Positions 52,156-62,895 of a stretch of 64,000 nucleotides of DNA are shown here, in pieces; the first letter of the stretch is position 1; every line of letters begins with the position of its first letter. A program made the translations under genes and the position numbers. Under the pieces are notes generated by a model. That model was not told where the DNA came from. It searched no databases and saw only the letters and a list, made by a program, of their open reading frames with translations. The stretch is from Kalmanozyma brasiliensis GHG001 (Eukaryota > Basidiomycota > Ustilaginomycetes > Ustilaginales). The DNA lies in assembly GCF_000497045.1 (NCBI RefSeq), contig NW_015961961.1:372001-436000 (forward strand), given 5' to 3'.

Positions 52156-53087
52156 ATGAGCAAGCTCACTCTCCAGTCGACCTACACCCTTTTGGGCGAT
52201 GCGGGCGTCGAAATGCCCGTCCTCGGTTTCGGTGTTTACAAGAGTCCGGCCGATGTCACCGAGCGCTCCGTGACGACGGCGCTCAAGACTGGGTATCGAC
52301 ACATTGGTGAGTCTTCCTCAGATTGACGCTCGCTCTCATTCAGCTTGCACTGACATCCGATCTCGCATCGACTCTGGCAGATAGTGCGCAATACTACGAG
52401 AACGAGGCGGAGGTGGGCCACGCCGTGCGCGCTTGGTGTGCCGAAACCCATTCTTCTCGTCGCGACGTCTTTGTGACGACCAAGATCATCTTCCCCTCCG
52501 AGACTCCGGAGGAGACGCTGGCGTCGTTGCGCGAATCGGTCCGCAAGATCAACCTGGACGGATACGTCGATTGCTTTCTCATCCACACACCCACGTCCGG
52601 GCCCGCTGGTCGCAAGCACCTGTGGGAAGCCCTCAAGACGCTTCGTTCCGAAGGCAAAGTTGTTACCATCGGCGTGAGCAACTTTGGCGTCAAGCACCTG
52701 GGCGAACTCATCGATGCGGGTGAGACCCCGGCGGTGAACCAGATCGAACTCCACCCCTGGTGTCAACAACGCCCCATCGTCGAGCTGTGCAAGAAACACG
52801 GCATCGTCCTCCAAGCCTACTGCCCCATCGTGCGTGGCGAACATGCGGATGATCCAGATGTGTTGGAGATCGCCAAGAAGCACAAGGTGGATTGGTCCCA
52901 GGTCTTGCTCCGCTGGTCCCTGCAGAAGGGGTTCGTTCCGCTGCCCAAGTCGGATACGCCCAAGAGGATCGAGAGCAATGCAGATCTATACGGGTTCGAG
53001 CTGGATGAGGAGGATATGAAGATCCTCGATGGTAAGGATCAGGGTGCCAAGGGTGCCGTGGCGCCTAACCCGGTTGATTGCGAGTAG
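52156..53087 (+). CDS. Aldo-keto reductase
   Basis: Two exons: 52156..52306 and 52381..53087. The 74-nt intron (gtgagt...ggcag) splits the catalytic Asp codon of GYRHIDSAQYY. Total 285 aa. The AKR tetrad is complete: Asp in HIDSAQ, Tyr in QYYENE, Lys in VTTKIIF, His in FLIHTP. The barrel signature [10 protein letters not shown] and NQIELHPW follow, and the C-terminal phosphate-binding [14 protein letters not shown] loop (Lys-Ser..Arg..Asn) favours NADPH. Size and the VLGFGVYKS start fit the short AKR group (2,5-diketogluconate/GCY1-like reductases). The carbonyl substrate cannot be assigned from sequence. It is convergent with the MATE transporter. Confidence 0.93.
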
Positions 53088-53227
53088 AAGACAGCACGCA
53101 AACGTCGTCTTGCCCAAAACATCCGCGCGATCGCGACCAATTCAACGATTACGGAAGGACATGCAAGGATTGGATCGTTGATGCTACCGAAATGATATAT
53201 TGCAAATGGAACGTGTAATGCAGTGAG

Positions 53228-55585
53228 TTAGATAGACAGATCCTCCTCCTCTTCCTCGTCGATGACGCTGCCCGCGATGGACGAAGCGACGAGGCCGAGC
53301 GGGCTGAATGCCGCGGCGTCCCCACTATTGATAGCATCCACCGCCGACGTGGTCTGAGCCAACCTCGGTCCTGTTGCACATTCGACATCTGGCTTTGCCG
53401 CGTCGTGCGTTGCCGCACCAGCCGCCGAAGGATCATCGACCGCCATTCGCAGCTGCACCTTCTTGACCTCCCATTCCCAATCCGTGATGCTGATCAGCCA
53501 GAACATGCCTGCGCTTCCAAACAGCAGCGCAATCGTCAAGCCCCACCACAGACCCGCCAGACCCAGATTGATCCGGGTGAAGGTCAGCACAAGACCGATG
53601 GGGATACCGATGATGTAATACGAGATCATGTTGATGCCTGCACCAGCAGCTTGACGACCGGTACCACGGAGAACACCACCGCAAATGCCGCAAATGCCAT
53701 CGGCGACCTGGAAGAAGGCGAGCAGGGGCAAGATGTGCTCCACCAGCTGGATCACTTCGACATCCGAGCTGAAGAGCCAGCCCCACTGCTTGCGGAAGAT
53801 GAGGAAGAGCGCCGAGTTGAGCCCGCCCATAGCAAGGGAGAGGATGAGACTGACGCGGCTCGAGATCTTAGCTTCGTCGGGACGGTTGGCGCCGAGCAAG
53901 TTGCCAATACGAACCGCCGCCGCTACCGAGGCACCAAAGGGAAGCTGATAGGTGATGGAGGAGCTGACGAGGAGCACGGACTGAGCAGCCAGAGCTACGA
54001 CGCCAAGCTGACTCGTCACCAACCCAACGATCTCCCAAGCCCACCATTCGGCTGCGAGACTCACCATGCCGGCGAACCCGAGGGAGAGCACGGGCTTGAT
54101 GCCCTCCCACTTGAAGGCGGCGCGCGTGAAACCATCCCATGCATCGCGTGGACCAAGCACGCACTGGAAGAAGCACAGAATCGCCATGAGCCACATGGAC
54201 AGCGCCGAAGCGAGAGGCGCACCGATGAAGCCCAGTCGGATCGACTCGGGCCCCCACACCAGCAGGTAGTTGGCAATTGCGTTGAGGGGTGAGACGAACA
54301 TGAGCACGATGGTGGGGGCGTGCATGAGACCTTGCGCCTGGAGATATCGACGGCAGACTTCGAAAAGAGCGTAACCGGGCAAACCAATGGAGAGGACAGC
54401 AAGGTAGCGACCGGCGAGATAGGCGACTTGAGGGTCTTGACCGATGCGAACGAGGATGGCTTCGGCGTTGAGCCAGACGGCAAAGATGAGTGGCAAAATG
54501 GCAGCGAGGATGACGCCCATGCGCTGCGTCCACAGCCCAACCGACTTGGGCTGCTGCGTATAGGCGGAAGGGAGAAGCGTGTCCAATGCCGAAATGAAGC
54601 CGGAGAGAACGCTGAAGCCAGAGACGTTGGCGGTCATGCTGGAGAGGGATGCAGCGGCGAGCTCGACGGTGCCGAGATGGCCGAGCGAGAAAACGGAAGC
54701 GACCGAGAGAGAGAGCTCCAGCAAGTGGGTTGCGAAAATGGGGATGGTGTAGCCGGTAAGCACCCTCGCCTCCCTCCATGCGATGTTGTCGTGTGGTTCG
54801 CGGGCGATGGACGCGACCTGCTCGACGCCTGGCAGTGGTGCTTCACGGATGAGGTTGGCAGCCGCCCAGCCACTGACGCCAGGACCACCAGTGCTGAGGA
54901 TGCTGGCACCGTCGAACGAAGGACGGCGCACCGCACCGTACGAACTCGAGGCCGCGCCAGGTGCTTGAGGAGGATGAGTGTCTGAGGTACGGCGGCCGAG
55001 TAGTGAAGTTGCTTCGTTCGCATCGAGCTCCTCGCTCCTACGTTCTGCGCCGGCCTCTTGTGATGCACGGGCTGGTTTTTGTGATGTGTTGTGAGTAGCG
55101 TCAGCAGGAGCCGGAGCCCCGAGGGAGATGTTGGATGCTGTGCCCGGGTTGTGTGTTGGCGGTGGAACGGCAGTGCCACCAAGCAGATACTCGGAAGGAA
55201 TACCTGCGATCTGAGTGTAGGCATTGACGCTGGGCCGACGATTGCGTGAAGAGGTGATGGGGGTGATGGCTAGTCGATTTGAGCGCCCGAAAGCGGGTGA
55301 GTTGGGTACAGCTGCGTGGTTGGGTGGAAGCGAGATGTTACTGAGACCGTTATCGGTAGCATCATCGACGTGAATCGATGAGGTCGAGGCTGATGTGGAA
55401 GCATCGTTGTCGTCGAGGCTGTTGTCGCCGAGTGCATTCTGATCGTGATGGTCAGCGTGTTGATTGGCTGCTCCACGAGGCTGGCTTGTTGCGAGCGCTC
55501 CAAAGTGCTGATAAGTGCTTGGATGACCTTGAAGGAGGGTATAGTCTCTGGTGACGGATGAGCCGTAGCGTGGAGTGAAGCTCAT
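53228..55585 (-). CDS. MATE-family multidrug and organic-cation efflux transporter
   Basis: 785 aa, single exon. A long Ser/Asn/Ala-rich cytosolic head (about 1-265) is followed by the 12-helix MATE core: two related halves, with LPGYALFEVCRRYLQAQGLM at the end of the first half and VLRGTGRQAAGAGINMISYY in the second, both characteristic of eukaryotic MATE proteins. A polar tail follows and ends in an acidic stretch. Family knowledge: these are vacuolar or plasma-membrane antiporters that export organic cations or xenobiotics in exchange for protons. The 265-residue head is longer than in plant and animal members and is likely regulatory. The substrate is unknown. Confidence 0.9.
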   Translation of the reverse strand: MSFTPRYGSSVTRDYTLLQGHPSTYQHFGALATSQPRGAANQHADHHDQNALGDNSLDDNDASTSASTSSIHVDDATDNGLSNISLPPNHAAVPNSPAFGRSNRLAITPITSSRNRRPSVNAYTQIAGIPSEYLLGGTAVPPPTHNPGTASNISLGAPAPADATHNTSQKPARASQEAGAERRSEELDANEATSLLGRRTSDTHPPQAPGAASSSYGAVRRPSFDGASILSTGGPGVSGWAAANLIREAPLPGVEQVASIAREPHDNIAWREARVLTGYTIPIFATHLLELSLSVASVFSLGHLGTVELAAASLSSMTANVSGFSVLSGFISALDTLLPSAYTQQPKSVGLWTQRMGVILAAILPLIFAVWLNAEAILVRIGQDPQVAYLAGRYLAVLSIGLPGYALFEVCRRYLQAQGLMHAPTIVLMFVSPLNAIANYLLVWGPESIRLGFIGAPLASALSMWLMAILCFFQCVLGPRDAWDGFTRAAFKWEGIKPVLSLGFAGMVSLAAEWWAWEIVGLVTSQLGVVALAAQSVLLVSSSITYQLPFGASVAAAVRIGNLLGANRPDEAKISSRVSLILSLAMGGLNSALFLIFRKQWGWLFSSDVEVIQLVEHILPLLAFFQVADGICGICGGVLRGTGRQAAGAGINMISYYIIGIPIGLVLTFTRINLGLAGLWWGLTIALLFGSAGMFWLISITDWEWEVKKVQLRMAVDDPSAAGAATHDAAKPDVECATGPRLAQTTSAVDAINSGDAAAFSPLGLVASSIAGSVIDEEEEEDLSI

Positions 55586-56138
55586 GCTTTGCGATGCTAG
55601 CTCACTCGTTCGAGGTTGGCGTGGTGGTCACAAAGATAGAGGACAACGAGGGGGTCGAACGTCGAACAAAGGAAGAGAAGATGGAAATTTGCTGCATCAT
55701 TTCCTATGTGGCGCCATCGAGCCCACCGCAACCGAGCAACACACACACGGAGACGCGCCCTCTCTAACATCCTGAGACAAGAAGAAAGATTTTGTGCTGA
55801 TGCTGCTGCTGCTGCTGCGCGTCTCGCTTTTGGCTGAAATTCGAGAAGAAAGGCTGAGCGCGCTACGGTCGGCTACTGTATCAGCAGGGCAACAGCTGTC
55901 GAGACCCTAAGCCAACGGCGCCCAGAACCAAACAGCTGGACCGCGGCCAGCAATCGTTCCAAAATCGCCGGTCTGCAGACGAGTCTTGTTTGCCGTCCAA
56001 GAGGCCGACCATGATCCGCTCGTTTGGCTCCCTTTCATGTTACTAGCGAGGTGACGGTGGCAAACGTCCCCTTCCTGCCTTTCACTGCTAGGCAGGTCGA
56101 CAAATTACTCTTCAAGATCGGTCTCATTTGTGCCGGCA
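55586..56138. promoter_or_regulatory. Divergent region between MATE transporter (-) and acetyltransferase (+)
   Basis: A 553-bp region. A short (GCT)n tract at about 55801-55818 is the only simple repeat. No other element was recognised. Confidence 0.35.
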
Positions 56139-56627
56139 ATGGCAGGCTCTCTCAGAGTCGAGCAAGTCGACTGGGATCATCCCGACGCCTGCGATCTTCG
56201 ACAGCAGCAGCGCATCGACATTGCAGCTCTCTACGAGCGTGTCGACTCGGAGCCAGGAACAATACCGACGGCGGGTGACATGACCTGCTTTTGCGTCGCC
56301 TACCAGGACGGCCAACCTGTCGGCTGCGGGGGTCTCCGACGGCTGGATCACGACTCGGCCGAGCTCAAAAGGATGTTTGTCACCAAGGCTGCTCGCGGCA
56401 AAGGCGCCGCCATCGCCATCCTCGACTTTCTCGAACGCACATCGCTCAGGCTTGGCATGCACCGCTTGCTCCTCGAGACCGGTGACAAGCTCATGGAAGC
56501 TTATCGCTTCTATACTCGCAACGGCTACAAGGTCATCCCCAACTTTGGATACTATCAGGGCGTAGACACCTCGATCTGCATGGAGAAGCTTCTCGTCGAC
56601 GAGTCAATAGACGTTGACCACAAATGA
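56139..56627 (+). CDS. GNAT-family N-acetyltransferase
   Basis: 162 aa from ATG 56139 (MAGSLRVEQVDW). The GNAT fold is read from VAYQDGQPVGCGGLRRLD (strand 2-3), ELKRMFVTKAARGKGAAIAI (motif A, in which R-G-x-G-A takes the place of Q/R-x-x-G-x-G/A for acetyl-CoA pyrophosphate), and LETGDKLMEAYRFYTRNGYK (motif B region). The compact size is usual for single-domain members. The acceptor (amine, amino acid or small toxin-like amine) cannot be assigned. It is convergent with the GH93 gene, with only 99 bp between stops. Confidence 0.85.
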   Translation: MAGSLRVEQVDWDHPDACDLRQQQRIDIAALYERVDSEPGTIPTAGDMTCFCVAYQDGQPVGCGGLRRLDHDSAELKRMFVTKAARGKGAAIAILDFLERTSLRLGMHRLLLETGDKLMEAYRFYTRNGYKVIPNFGYYQGVDTSICMEKLLVDESIDVDHK

Positions 56628-56726
56628 AGAAATACAGCATACATTCATACATTCAAGCATTGTATTTCCACCACTGTGTGCCCGAAAGCATCTTGATCTA
56701 CTGACCATGTCGTCATGAAACTACGA

Positions 56727-57964
56727 TCAGCAGGTGCTGCAGCCGTTGACGTCTCTGGCGCTGAAGGTGACGTGGTTGGTCGAGCCCTGGCCGAGCGAGC
56801 CGCCGCCGAGAATGACAATGTCCTTGGGGTTGAAGCCCTTTGTGACCTCGCGCGAGTAAGCCGCGGGGGCGTTGGATACGGCGAGTCGGGTCCAGGCATT
56901 GGCAGCGCCGTTGGCGCGGTTGACGTACAGCCCTGTGTCCGAGTAGGCGCTGACGACGACGGTGCCATTTGCGGTCGTACCGGCGCTCGATCCAATGGGC
57001 GTCCACATGACGTACGGGCTCGAGCGCGGTACAGTTCCATCGTTCGCCTTGAGCACCTGCTGCGCCTTGTTGCCCCAGCTCGCCGGGTCGTTCGAAATCT
57101 TGTAGTACACCGAGAAATCGCCCTCGGGAGCTCCACCGTATTCGAACGTCATAATGTAGTTCCCATTGCCCATCTGTGCCACAACAGGCATGCCGGGACG
57201 AGCAGAATAAGCAGATTCGGTAACATCGTTGACCACCGCACCCCAGTTCTTCAAATCCGTCGTCGTCTGATGCACGATCTTCTGCCCATATGCGCTATCG
57301 CGCTGGTCCGAGTAGTAGCAGATTAGCTGCCCATTGTTGACCAACAGGAAGGGCTCCCAGACAGGCGTCTCGCCGTTGTTGGGTACCGCTTTGCCACCGG
57401 CCGCAATGTGCGAGAGGAACTTCCACGTCTTGCCCTTGTCCGTGCTGATGTACAGGTCCAGCTGCGTCTTGGAGAGGTCTTCGGGGATCGAGTTGCCTGC
57501 AAGGAGGATCGAGCCCGCGGGATAGCCGGCAAAGCTCTGCTTGAGCTCATACAGGAATGGCTGGTAGCGAAGTCCCCAGCCGTTGACCTGATCCGTCACT
57601 GTCGAAAAGGGTGACCACGTGTAGCCGTGATCCGTCGAACGGTAGATCGGGAACCACGTCTTGCCGCCCGAGTAGTTCTCCCAGGTAGACAAAAGCGTGC
57701 CAGTGTTCTGCAAGGTTCAAATGACGCAAGAGGTGGCTGTCAGCAAGTGAACCATGAGCGTATCGGCGAAAAGGTCGACTTTGGGGAGCTTACATCGTTG
57801 ACGGTGAGCATGAGAGACCGAGCGTAGAGCGAGCGGTCGCTAGTGTAGTTGCTCGGTGGCGTGTAAATCGTCACCGGGCCAAAGTCACGCTTTTGAAGTG
57901 GCGAGGCGCTGATGAGCGACAGCGCCACGCTCACAAGCCCCATAGCCTGAGTGAAGAAACGCAT
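56727..57964 (-). CDS. Secreted GH93 exo-1,5-alpha-L-arabinanase
   Basis: Two exons: 57964..57794 and 57707..56727, with an 86-nt intron (gtaagc...ttgcag) between VND and NTGTLLS. Total 383 aa. A signal peptide (MRFFTQAMGLVSVALSLISA) is followed by a Lys-Arg site (LQKR). The six-bladed BNR-type propeller and blocks such as TWENYSGGKTWFPIYRSTDH, QVNGWGLRYQPFLYEL, ILLAGNSIPEDLSKTQLDLY and PNNGETPVWEPFL match the fungal GH93 family, whose members release arabinobiose from linear arabinan ends. A GATATAA element at 58081-58087 (minus sense) lies about 117 nt upstream. It shares a neighbourhood with a sugar transporter and a GH51 enzyme. Confidence 0.92.
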
Positions 57965-59465
57965 CTTGACGAAAAGGTGCCTGACGTTGGGTGTTGCGGA
58001 GGTTGCCGAGGTGTGATCCTGGAGAAGTGTTGAGATGGGGTGCGATTTGGCTGGTCGATGGCTTCTCCAAATCAGCGTCCTTATATCCTCATCGCCTCGA
58101 CTCAAATCGTCAACTCAAGTAGCGAGCTCCAAAGGCGGGTCCTTGGATCCGCTTGCACGGGAATCATGCTCCCGAGGTGACACGAGGCGCTAAGCGAACT
58201 GGTGGTCAAAGGTCATGTCCGAGCGTCCAATTCCCACGAGCTGCGTCTGGTAGAACAAGTAACAAGGTTGCGTCTCCGGTCGCATGTCTGCATGACCTCG
58301 GCTGGAGAACTCGACATGACGGGCAAGCAGAAGATGTCCGTCCTCGCTCCCTGGAAGAATTTGGCGTGAGCGCTCGCTCATCAGAGCTGCAACCACGCGG
58401 ACCTCGGCAATGTCTGTGTCGAGAAAGGTCAAGGGATGAAAATCGGGACGGACGTGGCCTCATGACCGGGCATACTGCGTGAACGACAAGCGCGGATCGT
58501 GCAAGAGATATGCGTACTTGAGTGAATGGTGGGGAGGAGCCCCGCATTCTTACCCCAGATTCTCTTCTGTCTTTCGGTACTGACAGCAATCATACGAAGG
58601 GTTTGATACGGCAATCTCGTGCAGCGTTCAGAGCGAGATGTCCGGACTCAAGGTAGATTGCCGCTCGGTCAAGCACAAGCAAGCTTGCACCTCCGTGTCA
58701 CCCGTAACGGGGCTCGAGACGGGTAGTCAATCGCAACTTTCGGTGTAGGGCATCCAGCGGCGTCTGCAACGGTCCGAACGCGACCGAGCACGTTTGTTTT
58801 CCCCTCGCTCGCTTAGCAGAGAAACCTTAGCGAGATGGTCTCGCAGGGTCTTGCCAACACGCGGCCAATTCTCATATGGCGGGGTCTGAGTCCAACAAAA
58901 GACGCGGAGAGAAGATTCAAGCTCCGCTGCGGGAATCTCTCTGTCACGCAGCAGCTCGGTCGAACTCAGCAGAAGCGCTTCAAGCGGAAAAGTGGCTTCC
59001 GCTCGACGGCGAAGAGAGCAAGCTGAGATCGTCCGCGGCGGGCCATCCACGGCCATCTAGTCACTGGTCCGCAAGTCTTTCCCAGATTCTCGCACGCAAC
59101 GATGAATCAAACCCTTCAAAGCCGTGTGCGACGGCAATCGCCTCCTGTAGCTGCCGTTGTCTTTAGCGATCGAGTGCGAGGGCCTGAACCTGCACTGTGT
59201 CGTCTGAGAATTCCAAGTCTGCGTTCGCGCGTGCCAACAGCAAGTCGGACGGCTGAACTCGTTTCCGACATCCAACAGGTATCGTGTGCATGTTTCTTGC
59301 GGTCGGAAGCGTTCACCAGGAATGCTCACACGGAGACAGGTACAGACAGGACCAACAAAGGTATCATGATCAAGTACATTGCGATTCGTGACAACAAAAG
59401 GCTAAAAGAGAACAGGACGTGTCGGTAAAGCGAGCAAAGACGATATGGAATCAAGAAGAATTTGC
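57965..59465. promoter_or_regulatory. Gene-poor region between GH93 (-) and the sugar transporter (-), with TATA element
   Basis: A 1501-bp region. GATATAA at 58081-58087 serves GH93. The remainder contains short frames without domain content. I see no RNA gene or repeat. Confidence 0.4.
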
Positions 59466-61118
59466 TTAATGCTTCTCGAGATCGTGGCTGTGGTTGCTCG
59501 TCTTCATGCCATCGATTTTGTCGTCGGTGCTTGAGGTCTCGTAAATGTCGGGCTGGGCGCCTTGAACATGCACAACACCACGACGAAGCTCCTCCTCGCG
59601 CTCCTTGGTGTTGATGCTGGTGTTGTGGAAGGCGACGATCCAGGGCGTGTTCTCCATGAACTCGTCCATCTCCTCGAGCGTTCGACCTTTGGTCTCGGGC
59701 AGGATCAACCAGAAGGTCAAGGCGTTGCTGAAACCGCCGACGGCAAAGAGGATGTAGTACTTCCAGCCGACGCTCTCGAGCGCCTTGGGCGTGACCTGGC
59801 CAATCATAAAGTTGGCGATCCAGCAACTCATGCTGGTGAGAGCGGTTCCCTTGGCTCGGATGTTGGTGTTGAGCAGCTCGACCGGTACCGCCCACGAAAG
59901 CGGACCGATACCGGCGCTGAAGAAAAAGTTAAAGATCCAGATCATGGCGATGAAGGCTCCACCGGCGGCCGAGGAGAAGCGCGGGCTGTCGGCAGGGTAA
60001 ATGGCCTGCAGCGCCGTGGCGACCGCAAAACAAGCACCCGCCATGGCGTTGCACACAATCAACGGCCATCGACGACCCAGCTTGTCGACAAACAACACGC
60101 ATGCTCCCTCGCCAGCCAGCGCGATGATCGAGTTGATGCTCTGCAGCAGGAAGATGCGGTTGTTCGAGTAGCCAAACGCACCAAAGATCTCCGGTGCGTA
60201 GTACTGAATCGCAGCCACACCCGTCATCTGGACCGAGAACTGAAGAATGACGCCGATGGCCACCTTGCGAATGTTCTGCGAGCTGTTGAAGATCTCACCC
60301 CAACCACTGGCGGTGCCCTTCTCGACGGCGAGCTGCGCCTTGATCTCGGCCAGCTCGGCGCGGACAAAGACGTCGGAGGTGTCCCCACGAGCGTGGAGAC
60401 GAGCGAGAGAGCGAAGCGCCTCCTCCTCGCGACCCTTGGACATGAGCCATCGCGGCGACTCGGGGAAGAGCATGATGAGGAACGCGAGCGGCACGGCAGG
60501 CGCAATCTGAAGACCGAGAGGGAATCGCCACTCGAACACGGTGTTGTGGTGGTGCAGGTTGGTTCCGTAGACGACGAAGCTGGCAATGAGCGCACCGATG
60601 CCGAGGAAGAATTGCTGAAGCGTCGTGAGCCTTCCTCGAATCGAGGGATGCGCGATCTCGGATTGGTAGAGCGGTGCAAGCATGGAAAGCATTCCAATGC
60701 CGACGCCGGCGAAAAAGCGGCCTGCCATCATCATGCCCTGGTTCTGAGCAGCGGTCTGCAAGACACCGCCGAGGATGAAGACGATGGCACCGACCATGAT
60801 GGCGAAACGCCGCGAGAAGGAATCGGCGATAAGCGAGGCAGGGATGCATCCTACGAGCGCACCGAGCAGCATGGAGCTGACGATGAAACCAATGTAGTCG
60901 GAACTGGGGTTCTTGGTGACGCGGAGGAAGTCCGGTGCGACAATGACACCGGCAATGACACCAAGATCTGTCGGAGCGAAAACATGCGAGTGTCAGTGGA
61001 TCGTGAGGCGATGCGATGAAGAATGTGAATAGGAAAGCTTACCATAACCGAAGAGAATGGAGCCGAGGGCTGCAAAGCAGCCGCAAAGCCATGTGTACAG
61101 CTTAGGAGGGAGCGCCAT
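59466..61118 (-). CDS. MFS sugar transporter (sugar porter family)
   Basis: Two exons: 61118..61043 and 60967..59466, with a 75-nt intron (gtaagc...gacag) that completes the Asp codon of FGYDLGVIAG, the classic helix-1 motif. Total 525 aa with 12 predicted helices. Sugar-porter signatures are present: GRFFAGVGIGM, PESPRWLMSKGREEEAL (end of the first half), QFSVQMTGVAAIQYYAPEIF, DKLGRRWPL, and PETKGRTLEEMDEFM at the end of the second half. The long central cytosolic loop and C-terminal tail are usual. CATATAAT at 61203-61210 (minus sense) lies about 85 nt upstream. Together with the GH93 and GH51 genes on either side, arabinose or arabino-oligosaccharide uptake is a reasonable inference. Confidence 0.92.
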
Positions 61119-62895
61119 GATGGGACGGAGAGTATGGCTGGAGGAATTGGGTGAAGGGTGGTTGGGGGACAGCCGGAAACGAGAAGCGCGAAGTTGTGGG
61201 GGATTATATGGTCATTCGATGTCGTACATGCTCACGAAGTCTCTTATTGCTCAAACGTGGGGGCCCGCAACGACCACATGGTGCAGATGCGGGGGACGAT
61301 GGGGCTGACGAGGAGGAGAAGGAGGTGCGTGGACGCGAGCGACTCAGGAACAGCAGGCGTGCATCGTCAAGCGGTCGGAGAACCTCAGCTCAGTTGCAAA
61401 GCCACAGCGGCACATGTGGTCTCAGAGTGATTGAAGATGCGCGACCAATGGCAACCTCAAAGGCAAGGTGATACCCGAGGAGCGAGGACAATAGACTCGC
61501 CACTCGAGCTAACTTACCGAAGCGGGGCAGCTGGCGAGTCGTGACCGGAGAGTATTTCTGCTGTCTCTTTCCGCGCTCGCTCAAGTTGACACTCCGACTG
61601 ACAGATTGCCGAAAACTGGTTTAAGCGGTCGAACCGCCGCTTGCACAGACGACGAGCCGATACCATGGCACCTCTCTCACCAGCCAACCATCGTCGCTGT
61701 TAGCAAGACAGATCGCCTTGACGCGATGAGCGAGCGATAGTTAAGGCTGACAAGGTCTGAAACCGGCGCGAGAATTCGCTGGCAGCAGCAGAGGCAGAAC
61801 TTGCCCCGGAGACCTCTCTGAACAGTGTCGCGCGGGGAGATTCGTTGGAAGCGAGCTGCTGGCCTGCACGAGCGGGATGCCAACCTCAACGGAGAGATTT
61901 GCGAGGACAGGACTGACCGCTTTCTCACTCCGATCCGGTAATTTGTCCATCCCCGGCTATACCGGTTGCTTTTGATTGCCCATGTTCCGGTTCGATCCCA
62001 CCTTGTGAGACCCTTAAGCTAGCTCTTCCACATGCTCATTGCTCGGCAATCTCTCACTTCTTGTTTGGGCATGCTTCATCGTGCCATCATGTGATGGCCT
62101 CGTGGCATCGCAAAGCACATCCTGAGTCGGAGCGTGACTCTTTCATCGAATCCTTCTTACGACATCGTGCCACCGAGGTCAGCCCTTCAGCCCTTCGCTT
62201 GCGGTGCATCGCTCGGCTATCTCGTCATATAGCAGCTCCTTTTCCGAACCAGCACACTGCTATGAGCGATCGCTAGGTCGGTCTCGTACCTGACGGAGGA
62301 TCACCGCAAGCGAGTCTACTAGTAGTGGTTCCTGCAGCACACATGTCATCCCAGACATGCTCCGAGGGTCAGTCTCGCTCGGTCGATGTTCGCCGACGCC
62401 GACGATCAGACCTCCTTGCCAAGAGCCGCAGCCAGAACTTAGTCGGTCCATGCTAAGGCTCGCGCGTTGTTTCAATGTCAAAGCGTCTCAGCCAGCTGCC
62501 TTAAACCCCCTCTTCGGCAATCTTGATGACGACCGAATACGAAGAACAATAGAGCACCTCCTCGGACGAGAGATCTCCGAAACAGAGTTTGCCGAGCCGA
62601 CCGATGGCCATGAGACTTCGGTGAATTTGCAGCCAAGTAAGGGTTCTCGCTTGCTTGCTCGTGTTGTTCTCGAAGACCCTTCTTAGCCTTGTTGGACCGC
62701 GGGGCTCCCATGGGTGCATCCTTGTCCTTCGGCGGCCCCTGCTTGTCCATCTCCCCACCCGCGAAGCCTTGCGTGTCGACGTGGGCGACGCTCAGGCCTT
62801 GGAAGAGCTCGTGCATCCTTCTTAATACCCATCGCACTCTAACTTCCCTTCCTTTCATCCATCTCCTCCCACGACAGTGAGCTCTCAAATCCGAT
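61119..62895. promoter_or_regulatory. Divergent region between the sugar transporter (-) and GH51 (+)
   Basis: 1777 bp. Contents: CATATAAT at 61203-61210 (transporter), G-rich blocks matching GCGGGG near 61289-61295 that resemble carbon-catabolite-repressor sites, and a TTAGCC (reverse of GGCTAA) near 62682-62687. GGCTAA is a pentose-regulator site in ascomycetes. None is proven here. Minus-strand frames at 62478-62999 and 62501-62758 have short coding-like stretches but no model I can support. Confidence 0.35.

Noticed and set aside
59562..61019. 485-codon frame opposite the sugar transporter
   Set aside because: Antisense shadow with an Arg/Glu/His-rich product and no domain. The sense frame has all sugar-porter motifs.
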